From assembly GCA_964497955.1 (NCBI GenBank), contig CAZCFQ010000086.1, positions 1 to 8,896 of the forward strand: 8,896 nucleotides of DNA. Reading direction: 5' to 3'. The notes beneath the pieces were generated by a model. It saw nothing but the letters and a program-made list of their open reading frames with translations, was not told the origin of the DNA and made no database searches. The translations under genes were made by a program, and so were the position numbers. The DNA is from PWPR01 sp964497955. Its GTDB lineage: Bacteria; Bacillota; UBA994; PWPR01. Of the stretch, positions 1 to 6,337 are shown in pieces (the stretch's first letter is position 1; every line of letters starts with the position of its first letter).

Positions 1-530
1 CATGTGGCGGACATAAAGGATTACTTGGTACTTATGGAGTAGGATTTATTTACTGTAATTCAGAGTTAATTAAAAAAATAATACCACCTTACTCTGCTCA
101 TCAATCAGCTTCATTAGTTAATAATCACGGAGTATATGAGCTAGAATGGCTAGAAGATAGTCGCAGAGTTGAAGGGGGAAATATGAACTATGCTGGTATT
201 GCCGCTCTTAACGCAGGAGCAAAACTGATCAATAAACTAGGTTTAGTAAACATTGAAAAACACATAATAAGTTTAGAAGAAGAGTTTGTTAATGCAATAA
301 AAGACTTACCTTATGTAATGAGAACCCCTGTTAATCCTCATAAAAGATCAGGTTTAGTGTGTTTAGAGTATCCTTTGGGACTTAAATCTAAGCTACAAAA
401 AATATTTTATGAGCGCAAAATATATGTAACCTTTAATCTAAATTACTTTAGAGTTTCTTTCAGTTTCTATAACACGTCTGAAGATATTGAAACAATAGTA
501 AAGGCAATGAAAGAAGTATTGAAAAATTAG
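1..530 (+). CDS. Class V aminotransferase-fold PLP enzyme, 5'-truncated by window edge
   Basis: The open frame begins at base 3 and runs without a stop to TAG at 528-530, so the visible part is the C-terminal ~175 residues of a protein of about 380 aa. An ATG at 183 is internal, because the homologous frame continues upstream of it. The first residues, CGGHKGLLGTYGVGF, carry the Schiff-base lysine (AAA at 15-17) that holds pyridoxal phosphate in class V enzymes (cysteine desulfurase, isopenicillin-N epimerase and relatives). It aligns without gaps to the next gene at about 63% identity, so the pair is a tandem duplication. Like its neighbour, it lacks the RxGHHC loop of SufS: the stretch reads YVTFNLNYFRVSF, so persulfide chemistry is unlikely. 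It differs from its paralogue at two cysteines (PYSA against PYSC, and GGNMN against AGCLN). The substrate is unknown. Confidence 0.9.
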   Translation, partial: CGGHKGLLGTYGVGFIYCNSELIKKIIPPYSAHQSASLVNNHGVYELEWLEDSRRVEGGNMNYAGIAALNAGAKLINKLGLVNIEKHIISLEEEFVNAIKDLPYVMRTPVNPHKRSGLVCLEYPLGLKSKLQKIFYERKIYVTFNLNYFRVSFSFYNTSEDIETIVKAMKEVLKN

Positions 531-553
531 AACATGAATAGGTTCCAAATGAT

Positions 554-569
554 TATTTCCTAGGAAATA
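554..569. promoter_or_regulatory. Perfect 16-bp palindrome, possible operator
   Basis: TATTTCCTAGGAAATA is an exact inverted repeat between the two PLP-enzyme genes. It is flanked by a second pair of 7-nt arms, AATAGGT (537-543) and ACCTATT (574-580), so the whole 537-580 stretch can fold on itself. It ends 16 nt before a consensus TATAAT, where a -35 element would lie. That fits the binding site of a dimeric regulator. A weak transcription terminator for the upstream gene is the alternative, although only a four-T run (579-582) follows. The symmetry is seen directly; the role is inferred. Confidence 0.45.
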
Positions 570-580
570 TGATACCTATT

Positions 581-600
581 TTGATTATAATTGATTATAA
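581..600 (+). repeat. Tandem 10-bp direct repeat with a consensus -10 box
   Basis: The unit TTGATTATAA occurs twice back to back. The junction creates an exact TATAAT at 586-591, a consensus sigma-A -10 hexamer. No good -35 lies 16-18 nt upstream; the adjoining palindrome occupies that place instead. Transcription starting near 598 would give a leader of about 20 nt before the ATG at 621, which leaves just enough room for its ribosome binding site. The promoter reading is plausible but unproven. Confidence 0.4.
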
Positions 601-606
601 AAATGG

Positions 607-612
607 AAGGAG
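607..612 (+). promoter_or_regulatory. Ribosome binding site that fixes the start at 621
   Basis: AAGGAG lies 8 nt before the ATG at 621. The longer frame from a TTG at 591 would place this site inside the coding region and has no Shine-Dalgarno of its own, so 621 is preferred. Confidence 0.85.
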
Positions 613-620
613 TTTTAGAA

Positions 621-1772
621 ATGCTTAATGATAATCTTATTAAAGAGGAATTCAAAGACATTGAAAATGTACATTATTTAAACATTGCATCTTTAGCAAT
701 GCCTCCAATGTGTGTGCAAAAAGCTTATCAAGGATTTATGAAAGATTATATTTCATTTTATGGAGCAGATGTTAAAGATAGATTTAGTAAAACAATGGAA
801 GAAGCTAGGGCCCAACTAGCTTCATTAATTAACTCAGAGCCATCAGAAATTGGATTTGTTAAAAACACATCAGAAGGTATAGGTATTATTGCTAATGGGT
901 ATCCTTTTATGCCAGGAGATAATGTAATTATCACAGATCAAGAACATGGAGCAAATAAGAACGTATGGATTGAGTTACAAAAAAAAGGTTTGCAAATAAA
1001 AGTAGTTCAAACCATAAACAAAGATATACGTTTAGAAGATATAGAGAGTAGTATAGACGAGAAGACAAAAGCAATTGCTATTGCTTCTGTACAATATGGA
1101 AGTGGTATTAGGAGTGACTTAGTTGCTATTGGACAAATATGTAAAGAGCATAATCTTATATTCATAGTTGACGCTATTCAATCAATTGGAAGGCTTAAGC
1201 TAGATGTTAAAGCAGCTAATATTGATTATTTAGCTTGTGGCGGCCACAAAGGGCTTCTTGGAACTTATGGAGTTGGTTTCATATATTGTAATACTAATTT
1301 GATCAAAAAGATATTTCCTCCATACTCTTGCCATCAATCTGCATTAGCATTAGAAAAGGATGGTCAATACTTACTAAAATGGCGCAAAGACAGTCGTAAA
1401 GTAGAAGCAGGTTGCTTAAACTATGCAGGAATTGCAGCAATAAATGCAGGAGCTAAGCTGCTCAATAAATTAGGTATTGAAGATATAGAAGATCATATTT
1501 TAAATTTAGAAAAAAAGTTAATTGATAAGATTAAAGGGCTTCCATATGTTAAGCGAAATCCTTCAAATCCAGATAAAAGGTCAGGGATATTATGTTTAGA
1601 GTACCCAAAAAACCTAAAATCAGTTTTACAAAATATATTTGATAAAAGAGATATCTATGTAACTTTTAGAATGAATTATATCAGAATATCTTTTGGTTTA
1701 TATAATACTTCTAAAGATGTTACAGCAATAGCTAATGCATTAGAAGACGCTTTAGATTATATTGATAAATAG
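621..1772 (+). CDS. Class V aminotransferase-fold PLP enzyme (SufS/isopenicillin-N-epimerase-like, no desulfurase Cys loop)
   Basis: A 383-aa cytosolic PLP-dependent enzyme of the class V aminotransferase superfamily, of full family length. Visible motifs in order: KNTSEG (81-86, cofactor phosphate), EHGAN (108-112), VDAIQSIG (173-180; Asp174 pairs with the pyridine nitrogen), GGHKGLLG (197-204; Lys200 is the Schiff-base lysine) and VEAGCLNYAGI (251-261), which corresponds to the EAGTPNIAG region of SufS. In SufS the segment after the last core strand carries RxGHHCAQP with the persulfide-forming cysteine. Here it shrinks to YVTFRMNYIRISFGLYNTS (346-364), so the loop is missing. That argues against a housekeeping cysteine desulfurase and for an epimerase, lyase or transaminase-like activity. 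Cys227 and Cys255 are absent from the upstream paralogue. The gene may have its own promoter (TATAAT at 586). A gap of 132 nt precedes the next gene. The fold is certain; the reaction is not. Confidence 0.9.
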   Translation: MLNDNLIKEEFKDIENVHYLNIASLAMPPMCVQKAYQGFMKDYISFYGADVKDRFSKTMEEARAQLASLINSEPSEIGFVKNTSEGIGIIANGYPFMPGDNVIITDQEHGANKNVWIELQKKGLQIKVVQTINKDIRLEDIESSIDEKTKAIAIASVQYGSGIRSDLVAIGQICKEHNLIFIVDAIQSIGRLKLDVKAANIDYLACGGHKGLLGTYGVGFIYCNTNLIKKIFPPYSCHQSALALEKDGQYLLKWRKDSRKVEAGCLNYAGIAAINAGAKLLNKLGIEDIEDHILNLEKKLIDKIKGLPYVKRNPSNPDKRSGILCLEYPKNLKSVLQNIFDKRDIYVTFRMNYIRISFGLYNTSKDVTAIANALEDALDYIDK

Positions 1773-1787
1773 AAAAGTAGTATGCTT

Positions 1788-1817
1788 TTGATAATGTCAT
1801 ATTTTCTTACCTTTATA
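1788..1817 (+). promoter_or_regulatory. Possible promoter for the NTF2-SDR-FAD-hydrolase operon
   Basis: TTGATA (1788-1793) is separated by 18 nt from TTTATA (1812-1817); a TATACT at 1814 gives a 20-nt spacer. Both hexamer pairs are imperfect. The implied leader of about 80 nt contains the arms ACTAAG (1840-1845) and CTTAGT (1872-1877), which could form a modest hairpin. Nothing else is evident in the 1773-1904 intergenic stretch. Confidence 0.28.
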
Positions 1818-1904
1818 CTATAAGTAGTGATAAAATTAGACTAAGAGGTATTTAAAGTAGATGTTTTTAAGCTTAGTAGGAAATAAACAATACGGGGTGA
1901 TTAT

Positions 1905-2360
1905 ATGTCAGAGAATTTACTGATTGACAATACGATATCAGTGGAAGAAGTAAAAAAAAGATGGTCACAAACTTATAATGATTCTGGTAAACCTGATTGG
2001 TCACATATTTTTCCTTTTTATCATGATAATATAATATTTCAAGACTCTATCCAACGAATTGAAGGCAAGGTTGAGTTTGAGAAAATGTGTAACCGCTTAG
2101 CGAAAAGATGTAAAAGTTTAAGGATGGATATTTATCATATTGTTGCTAATAACAATACTTTGATGATGGACTGGAAAATGACAATGTCATTTAGAATGTT
2201 TCCAGAGAAACCAATCTATGGTGCAACAAGACTGACCTTTAATTCAGAAGGTTTCATTATTGAACAAAGAGATTATTATGATCTTTGGGGAGATATATAC
2301 AACGAGATTCCTTTAGTAAGAAGAGCATATCGCTGGTTTATGAGAGTATTTTTTGGATAA
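1905..2360 (+). CDS. NTF2/SnoaL-like family protein
   Basis: A 151-aa soluble protein with no signal peptide. It has the layout of a SnoaL-like NTF2 cone fold: N-terminal helices (11-40), the element FYHDNIIFQDSIQRIEG (38-54), then strands with MDWKMTMSF and TRLTFNSEGFIIEQRDYYDLW. The closing segment RDYYDLWGDIYNEIPLVRRAYRWF (122-145) strongly resembles, from memory, the C terminus of the NTF2-family proteins encoded beside SDR, FAD-oxidoreductase and cyclopropane-fatty-acid-synthase genes in Proteobacteria. NTF2 proteins of this kind act as small isomerases or cyclases, or as accessory subunits; which applies here is unknown. It starts at an ATG after GGGGTGA (1894-1900). It is the first gene of a tight operon, 12 nt ahead of the dehydrogenase. 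Confidence 0.82.
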   Translation: MSENLLIDNTISVEEVKKRWSQTYNDSGKPDWSHIFPFYHDNIIFQDSIQRIEGKVEFEKMCNRLAKRCKSLRMDIYHIVANNNTLMMDWKMTMSFRMFPEKPIYGATRLTFNSEGFIIEQRDYYDLWGDIYNEIPLVRRAYRWFMRVFFG

Positions 2361-2372
2361 GGAGATCTATTT

Positions 2373-3299
2373 ATGTTTGAGTTACCTGATCAATTGATGT
2401 TTATAAAGAATGGGAGAGCAAAGCAAAAACATAGTAATGAATCAATGCAAGGAAAACTTTGCATAGTTTCAGGTGCAACTTCTGGGGTAGGTTATCAAGC
2501 TGTAAAAGCATTAGCTAATGGTGGTGCTAACATAGTAATGGTAGTTAGAAACATAGAAAAAGCTATTGCAGTAAAGCAAGAGATTGAACAAAACTACTCA
2601 GTAGATGTAGACTATTATATTGCTGATTTTTCAAAATTGAATCAAGTTAAGAAAGCAGCAAAGTTAATTTTAAATGATTATTCTAAAATCGATGTACTGA
2701 TTAATAGTGTCGGTATACATTCAACAAAAAGAATGTTGAATGAAAATGGTTATGAGATGGTATTTTGTGTTAATCATCTTGGTTCTTTTTTATTAACTAA
2801 TTTGCTTTTAGAAAGACTTATAGAATCAGCTCCTGCTAGAATAATTCAAGTTAACTCAGAAGGACATAGATTTAATGGTCTTGATATAAATGATCTTAAC
2901 TGGGAAAGAAGGATATATACAGGATTAAGAAGTTATGGAGCTTCTAAGGTTGCGCAATTGTTAACAGTGTGGGAATTTGCAGAAAGACTTAAGGGTACTG
3001 GCGTTACAATTAATGCTATGCATCCTGGAGGTGTAAGAACTAATATTGGTAATAATAATGGTTTATTATATCGGCTATTCTTGCATAACATAACATGGCA
3101 CTTTCTAAAAAATCCAAAGATTTCGGGAGAAGCCTTATATTATTTAGCTTCTTCTAAAGATCTAGATAATGTCAGTGGCAAATTTTACAACTTAACAATT
3201 GAAGAAAAACCTGCAAAACATGCACTAGATGTAAAGCTTCAAAAAGAAATTTGGGAAATTAGTCTTGAGATGACCTCCCTAGAAGAAAAGGGTGAATAA
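2373..3299 (+). CDS. Short-chain dehydrogenase/reductase (retinol-dehydrogenase-like)
   Basis: A 308-aa NAD(P)-dependent oxidoreductase of the classical SDR family. Motifs: SGATSGVG (33-40, the TGxxxGxG dinucleotide motif with Ser in the first place), NSVG (111-114, a variant of NNAG), NHLG (134-137), catalytic Ser162 in VNSEG, and the YGASK active site with Tyr188 and Lys192, followed by HPGGVRTNIG. The sequence after Ser162 (GHRFNGLDINDLNW) is typical of the retinol dehydrogenase/WW-oxidoreductase-like branch, which usually acts on hydrophobic alcohols or ketones. About 28 residues precede the Rossmann core. Arg59 after the second strand (VVRN) is suggestive of NADPH use. The start is supported by GGAG at 2361-2364, 8 nt upstream. 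It lies 4 nt before the next gene and is very probably co-translated with it. Confidence 0.92.
   Translation: MFELPDQLMFIKNGRAKQKHSNESMQGKLCIVSGATSGVGYQAVKALANGGANIVMVVRNIEKAIAVKQEIEQNYSVDVDYYIADFSKLNQVKKAAKLILNDYSKIDVLINSVGIHSTKRMLNENGYEMVFCVNHLGSFLLTNLLLERLIESAPARIIQVNSEGHRFNGLDINDLNWERRIYTGLRSYGASKVAQLLTVWEFAERLKGTGVTINAMHPGGVRTNIGNNNGLLYRLFLHNITWHFLKNPKISGEALYYLASSKDLDNVSGKFYNLTIEEKPAKHALDVKLQKEIWEISLEMTSLEEKGE
3287..3295 (+). promoter_or_regulatory. Ribosome binding site that fixes the start at 3304
   Basis: AAAGGGTGA ends 8 nt before the ATG at 3304. A GTG at 3292 would start the same frame but lies inside this site. The ATG start also places the FAD-binding strand MKYDVIVVGGG at the N terminus, as is usual for the family. 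Confidence 0.75.
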
Positions 3300-3303
3300 T
3301 TTA

Positions 3304-4899
3304 ATGAAATATGATGTAATAGTTGTTGGAGGAGGAATTGCTGGGCTGACAAGTACAGCTTTTCTAGTTAAAGAAGGGTATAAAGTTTTACTATGTGAGA
3401 AAGAGAGTAAAGTTGGTGGTTTAGTAAGTTCTTTTTATAAAGAAGGATTTCTTTTTGATGCAGGTGTAAGAGGAATCGTGGATTCTGGCATTGTAAAACC
3501 AATGTTAAAACAGCTTGATATAGAAATAGAGTTTGTTAAAAGTATAGTTACAATTGGAATAGAAGATGAGATAGTACGTGTAGAGACTATTAAAAGTTTA
3601 GAAGACTATCGGTCTATGCTTGTTAATCTTTATCCAGAAAGTGAAAGTGATATAGATAAAATACTTTCAGAAATTAAAAAAGTGATGGACTATATGGATA
3701 TACTATATGGAATTGAGAATCCTCTTTTTAAAGATCTTAAAAATGATAAAAGCTATATTTTCAAAACCTTGATTCCATGGTCTTTTAGATTTCTTGCAAA
3801 AGCAGGAAAGATAAAAAGGTTTAATCTTCCTGTTAATGATTATTTAAGTAAACTAACAGATAACCAATCTTTAATAGATATTATTAGCCAACATTTTTTT
3901 AGAAAAACTCCAGCATCATTTGCATTAAGCTATTTTAGCCTTTATCTAGATTACGAGTACCCCATTTTAGGAACTTATGATTTAGCAAGAAAGATAAAAG
4001 AATTTATAATTGAATCTAATGGTTCTATTATGACAAACACTGAGATTAAAAAAATAGATATTAATAATAGAAAAATATATGACAAAAATAATCAAGCCTA
4101 TGAGTACAAACAACTGATTTGGGCAGCAGATCATATAAAACTTTATGAAGCAATAGATTTAGAATTAATTGATGAACGCAAAGTTAAAGACGAGCTAGTT
4201 AACCAAAAAGAATTTCTAGAGAATAAAAGAGGAGGAGATTCAATATATTCTCTTTTTCTAGCTATTGATTTAGATAAAAACTATTTTAGAAATAGCACAA
4301 GCGGACATTGTTTTTATACACCAACAAAGGTTGGTCAATCTAAAGTTTTTAACAGACTAGATCAGATCAAAAGTTCAAATAGTAAAAAGGATATTTTAGA
4401 TTGGATGAATGATTATCTTGAATATACAACCTATGAAATAGCTATTCCTTCATTACGCAATCAAAAGCTTGCTCCTAATGGAAAAACAGGGTTAGTAGTA
4501 AGTATTTTAATGGATTATGATTTTATTCATAATATTAAAAATTTAGGCTTTTATGAAGAGTTTAAGAATTTTGCTGAAAATAAGATAATATCAGTTCTTA
4601 ATAGTAGTATTTATAAAGGAATTGAGGATAAGATAATATACAAGTTTAGTTCTACTCCTCTTACTATAAAGCGATTAAGTGGTAACTTAGATGGAGCTAT
4701 AACTGGATGGGCTTTCACTAATGATATTATGCCAGCAGTAAGTAAAATGACTCATGTTAAAAAATCATGTTATACACCTATTCCAAATGTTTTACAAGCA
4801 GGACAGTGGACTTACAGTCCTTCGGGATTACCAATCAGTATTTTAACTGGAAAAATTGCTAGTGATAAAGCGATAGAGAATTTCAAGAAAGATATATAA
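3304..4899 (+). CDS. CrtI/phytoene-desaturase-like FAD-dependent oxidoreductase
   Basis: A 531-aa flavoprotein of the NAD(P)/FAD-dependent amine-oxidase/phytoene-desaturase superfamily. The N terminus is a Rossmann fold: VVGGGIAGL (7-15, GxGxxG), then CEKESKVGGLVSSF (31-44), where Glu32 should contact the FAD ribose and the GG pair the pyrophosphate, then FDAGVRGI. The C terminus, VLQAGQWTYSPSGLPISILTGKIASD (about 496-521), matches the second FAD motif of CrtI-type desaturases and carotenoid isomerases, where AG(x)nGG(I/L)P normally appears; here it is SGLP. Length is within the family range. Such enzymes desaturate, isomerise or saturate polyene and other lipid-like substrates, often at the membrane. 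No other carotenoid gene is visible (no CrtB/CrtM-like synthase), so the substrate is open. It is the third gene of the operon, 13 nt before the hydrolase. Confidence 0.88.
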   Translation: MKYDVIVVGGGIAGLTSTAFLVKEGYKVLLCEKESKVGGLVSSFYKEGFLFDAGVRGIVDSGIVKPMLKQLDIEIEFVKSIVTIGIEDEIVRVETIKSLEDYRSMLVNLYPESESDIDKILSEIKKVMDYMDILYGIENPLFKDLKNDKSYIFKTLIPWSFRFLAKAGKIKRFNLPVNDYLSKLTDNQSLIDIISQHFFRKTPASFALSYFSLYLDYEYPILGTYDLARKIKEFIIESNGSIMTNTEIKKIDINNRKIYDKNNQAYEYKQLIWAADHIKLYEAIDLELIDERKVKDELVNQKEFLENKRGGDSIYSLFLAIDLDKNYFRNSTSGHCFYTPTKVGQSKVFNRLDQIKSSNSKKDILDWMNDYLEYTTYEIAIPSLRNQKLAPNGKTGLVVSILMDYDFIHNIKNLGFYEEFKNFAENKIISVLNSSIYKGIEDKIIYKFSSTPLTIKRLSGNLDGAITGWAFTNDIMPAVSKMTHVKKSCYTPIPNVLQAGQWTYSPSGLPISILTGKIASDKAIENFKKDI

Positions 4900-4912
4900 A
4901 GGATGGTTTAAA

Positions 4913-5574
4913 GTGTCTGATAAAAAAAAGATTATTAAAAGAGTAATATCCTTTATAGCTATTTTATTAATCATTATAGTAGTGGGTTTCTTAATTTATG
5001 CATCAGATTATTATAAAGCAGAAGAAGAGGCAATAAGTATCCTTGAAACTGATGATTCAATCATCATTAAAGAAAATTACTTGGTTTTATCACCAGAAAT
5101 AGAAACAACAACTGCACTAATTTTTTATCCTGGAGCCAAGGTTGAATACATTGCTTATTTGCCAATCCTAGAACAGATTAAGAATAAAAGTAATATAAAA
5201 TGCATATTAGTTGAAATGCCTTTTAATATGGCTATTTTTGATAGTAATGCAGCTGATGAAATTATTAGTAGTTATCCTGAGATAGAATCTTGGTATATTG
5301 GAGGGCACTCTATGGGCGGGGCAATGGCTAGTAGCTATGCGTCCAATAACAAAGAGAAAGTTAACGGTTTAATTCTAATGGGTGCTTATGTATACGGAGA
5401 TTATCCACCAAAGGATGCTTTAACAGTATATGGGACTTTTAATACAAGTGTAGGTGAAAAAATTGATTACAATGAAAATATTGTAATTATTGAAGGTGGT
5501 AACCATGCACAATTTGGAAATTACGGGAAACAAAGAGGAGATCCGGATGCTACAATATCAACTCTAAAACAACA
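4913..5574 (+). CDS. Membrane-anchored alpha/beta hydrolase, 3' end lost in assembly gap
   Basis: It begins at a GTG with AAAGGA (4898-4903) 9 nt upstream; 220 residues are readable before the N run. A basic N terminus (KKKIIKR) and one hydrophobic segment (about 11-30) predict a signal anchor with the catalytic domain outside the cytoplasm. The fold is alpha/beta hydrolase: FYPGAKVEYIAY (71-82, oxyanion region), the nucleophile elbow GHSMGG with Ser133, and GGNHAQFGNYG with His198. The position where relatives carry the triad acid reads YGTFNTS (173-179), with no Asp. From the family's usual end after the His motif, I estimate only about 15-25 residues are missing. The residues and stop that appear in-frame after the Ns (from 5675) belong to another gene and should not be joined to it. 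It is the last visible gene of the operon; a lipase, esterase or acyl-transfer role is possible. Confidence 0.87.
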
Positions 5575-5674
5575 NNNNNNNNNNNNNNNNNNNNNNNNNN
5601 NNNNNNNNNNNNNNNNNNNNNNNNNNNNNNNNNNNNNNNNNNNNNNNNNNNNNNNNNNNNNNNNNNNNNNNNNN
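5575..5674. other. 100-N scaffold gap
   Basis: Exactly 100 N, the customary placeholder for a gap of unknown length. The gene on the left lacks its C terminus and the gene on the right lacks its N-terminal flavodoxin half, so the real missing DNA is probably several hundred bases. Confidence 0.98.
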
Positions 5675-6233
5675 TGGAGTTTGTTAAAAAAATTGAAGGT
5701 AGACCCAGCTTTAGCTTTGCAATAGCAACTTGTGGAGGAGAAGCAGGCTTTGTGCTTTAGATAAGCTTGATAAAGTATTCTCTTTAGATAGCATGGATAC
5801 AGTAGTTATGCCCAGTAATTATATAATGGGTGCTGATGTTGAATATGAGGAGTCAATAATAAGTAAGATTGAAAAAGCAAAAACAAAATTAGAAAAAATA
5901 TCTTCACAAATAAAATCTAAAGAAAAAGTTAAGGATGTTATTATTGGTAGTATGCCATGGATAAAATCTAACCTTTTTAATATAGGTTTTAATACATTTG
6001 GCAGGAGGACAAACCCCTTTTATGCTACCGACAAGTGTGTTTCTTGTGGAAAATGTGCGGATAATTGTCCTGCAAACACCATTAAACTAGTTAATGGTAA
6101 ACCTCAGTGGGGGCAAAAGTGTTATCAGTGTACAGCTTGTATTAACCTATGTCCTGTTAGAGCTATAGAATATGGCAAAACAACTACTTCTAGAGGAAGA
6201 TACCAGTTTAGCGATATAGATAAAGAAAGTTAA
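5675..6233 (+). pseudogene. EFR1-type flavodoxin/2[4Fe-4S] ferredoxin protein, 5'-truncated and frameshifted
   Basis: The frame from 5677 reads EFVKKIEGRPSF then SFAIATCGGEAGFVL and stops at TAG 5758; it is the middle of a flavodoxin-like domain. The adjoining frame continues the same domain from about 5754 (ALDKLDKVFSLDSMDTVV, MPSNYIMG) to TAA at 6231-6233. The two halves join if one base is missing near 5749-5757. The C terminus holds two clusters, CVSCGKCADNCP and CYQCTACINLCP, each CX2CX2CX3CP, ligating two [4Fe-4S] centres. This is the layout of EFR1-family ferredoxins (about 260 aa), electron carriers of anaerobes, so some 65-85 N-terminal residues lie in the gap. A TTG at 5730 gives a 167-aa frame but would be a false start. 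The break may be a contig-end sequencing error rather than a true pseudogene; the slippery heptamer needed for programmed -1 frameshifting is not obvious. Confidence 0.82.
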
Positions 6234-6253
6234 TAATTAAGAATAGGTCTGTA

Positions 6254-6282
6254 TTGATTGTGTAGATAAACTTTTATTAAAT
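6254..6282 (+). promoter_or_regulatory. Possible promoter for the SGNH hydrolase gene
   Basis: TTGATT (6254-6259), a 17-nt spacer and TTAAAT (6277-6282) lie in the 104-nt gap ahead of the hydrolase. Both hexamers are imperfect and AT-rich DNA yields such pairs by chance. No terminator is evident in this gap. Confidence 0.22.
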
Positions 6283-6337
6283 AAGATAAAAAAAGCAGCT
6301 AGGTAATAGTGTTTAATAATACAAAGGTGAGAAGAGA

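Noticed and set aside
183..530. A 115-aa gene starting at ATG 183
   Set aside because: The homologous frame is open back to base 3 and contains the PLP lysine motif; 183 is an internal methionine of a longer protein.
591..620. TTG at 591 as the start of the complete PLP enzyme
   Set aside because: It has no ribosome binding site, lies in a tandem repeat, and the strong AAGGAG at 607-612 serves the ATG at 621.
3292..3303. GTG at 3292 as the start of the FAD oxidoreductase, overlapping the SDR stop
   Set aside because: The GTG is inside the ribosome binding site of ATG 3304, which also gives the expected N terminus.
3304..4899. Carotenoid biosynthesis cluster
   Set aside because: Only a CrtI-like fold is present; no phytoene or squalene-type synthase is in the window, so a carotenoid product cannot be claimed.
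5675..5725. C-terminal residues of the hydrolase after the Ns
   Set aside because: The reading in that frame is unlike any alpha/beta hydrolase end, whereas the +2 frame gives a clear flavodoxin segment.
5745..5760. Programmed ribosomal frameshift in the EFR1-type gene
   Set aside because: No X-XXY-YYZ slippery heptamer at the switch point, and the family is normally encoded in one frame; an error or mutation is simpler.
5730..6233. Independent 167-aa ferredoxin starting at TTG 5730
   Set aside because: The first residues (MWRRSRLC) are out-of-frame flavodoxin codons; the domain continues upstream in another frame, so this is a broken larger protein.
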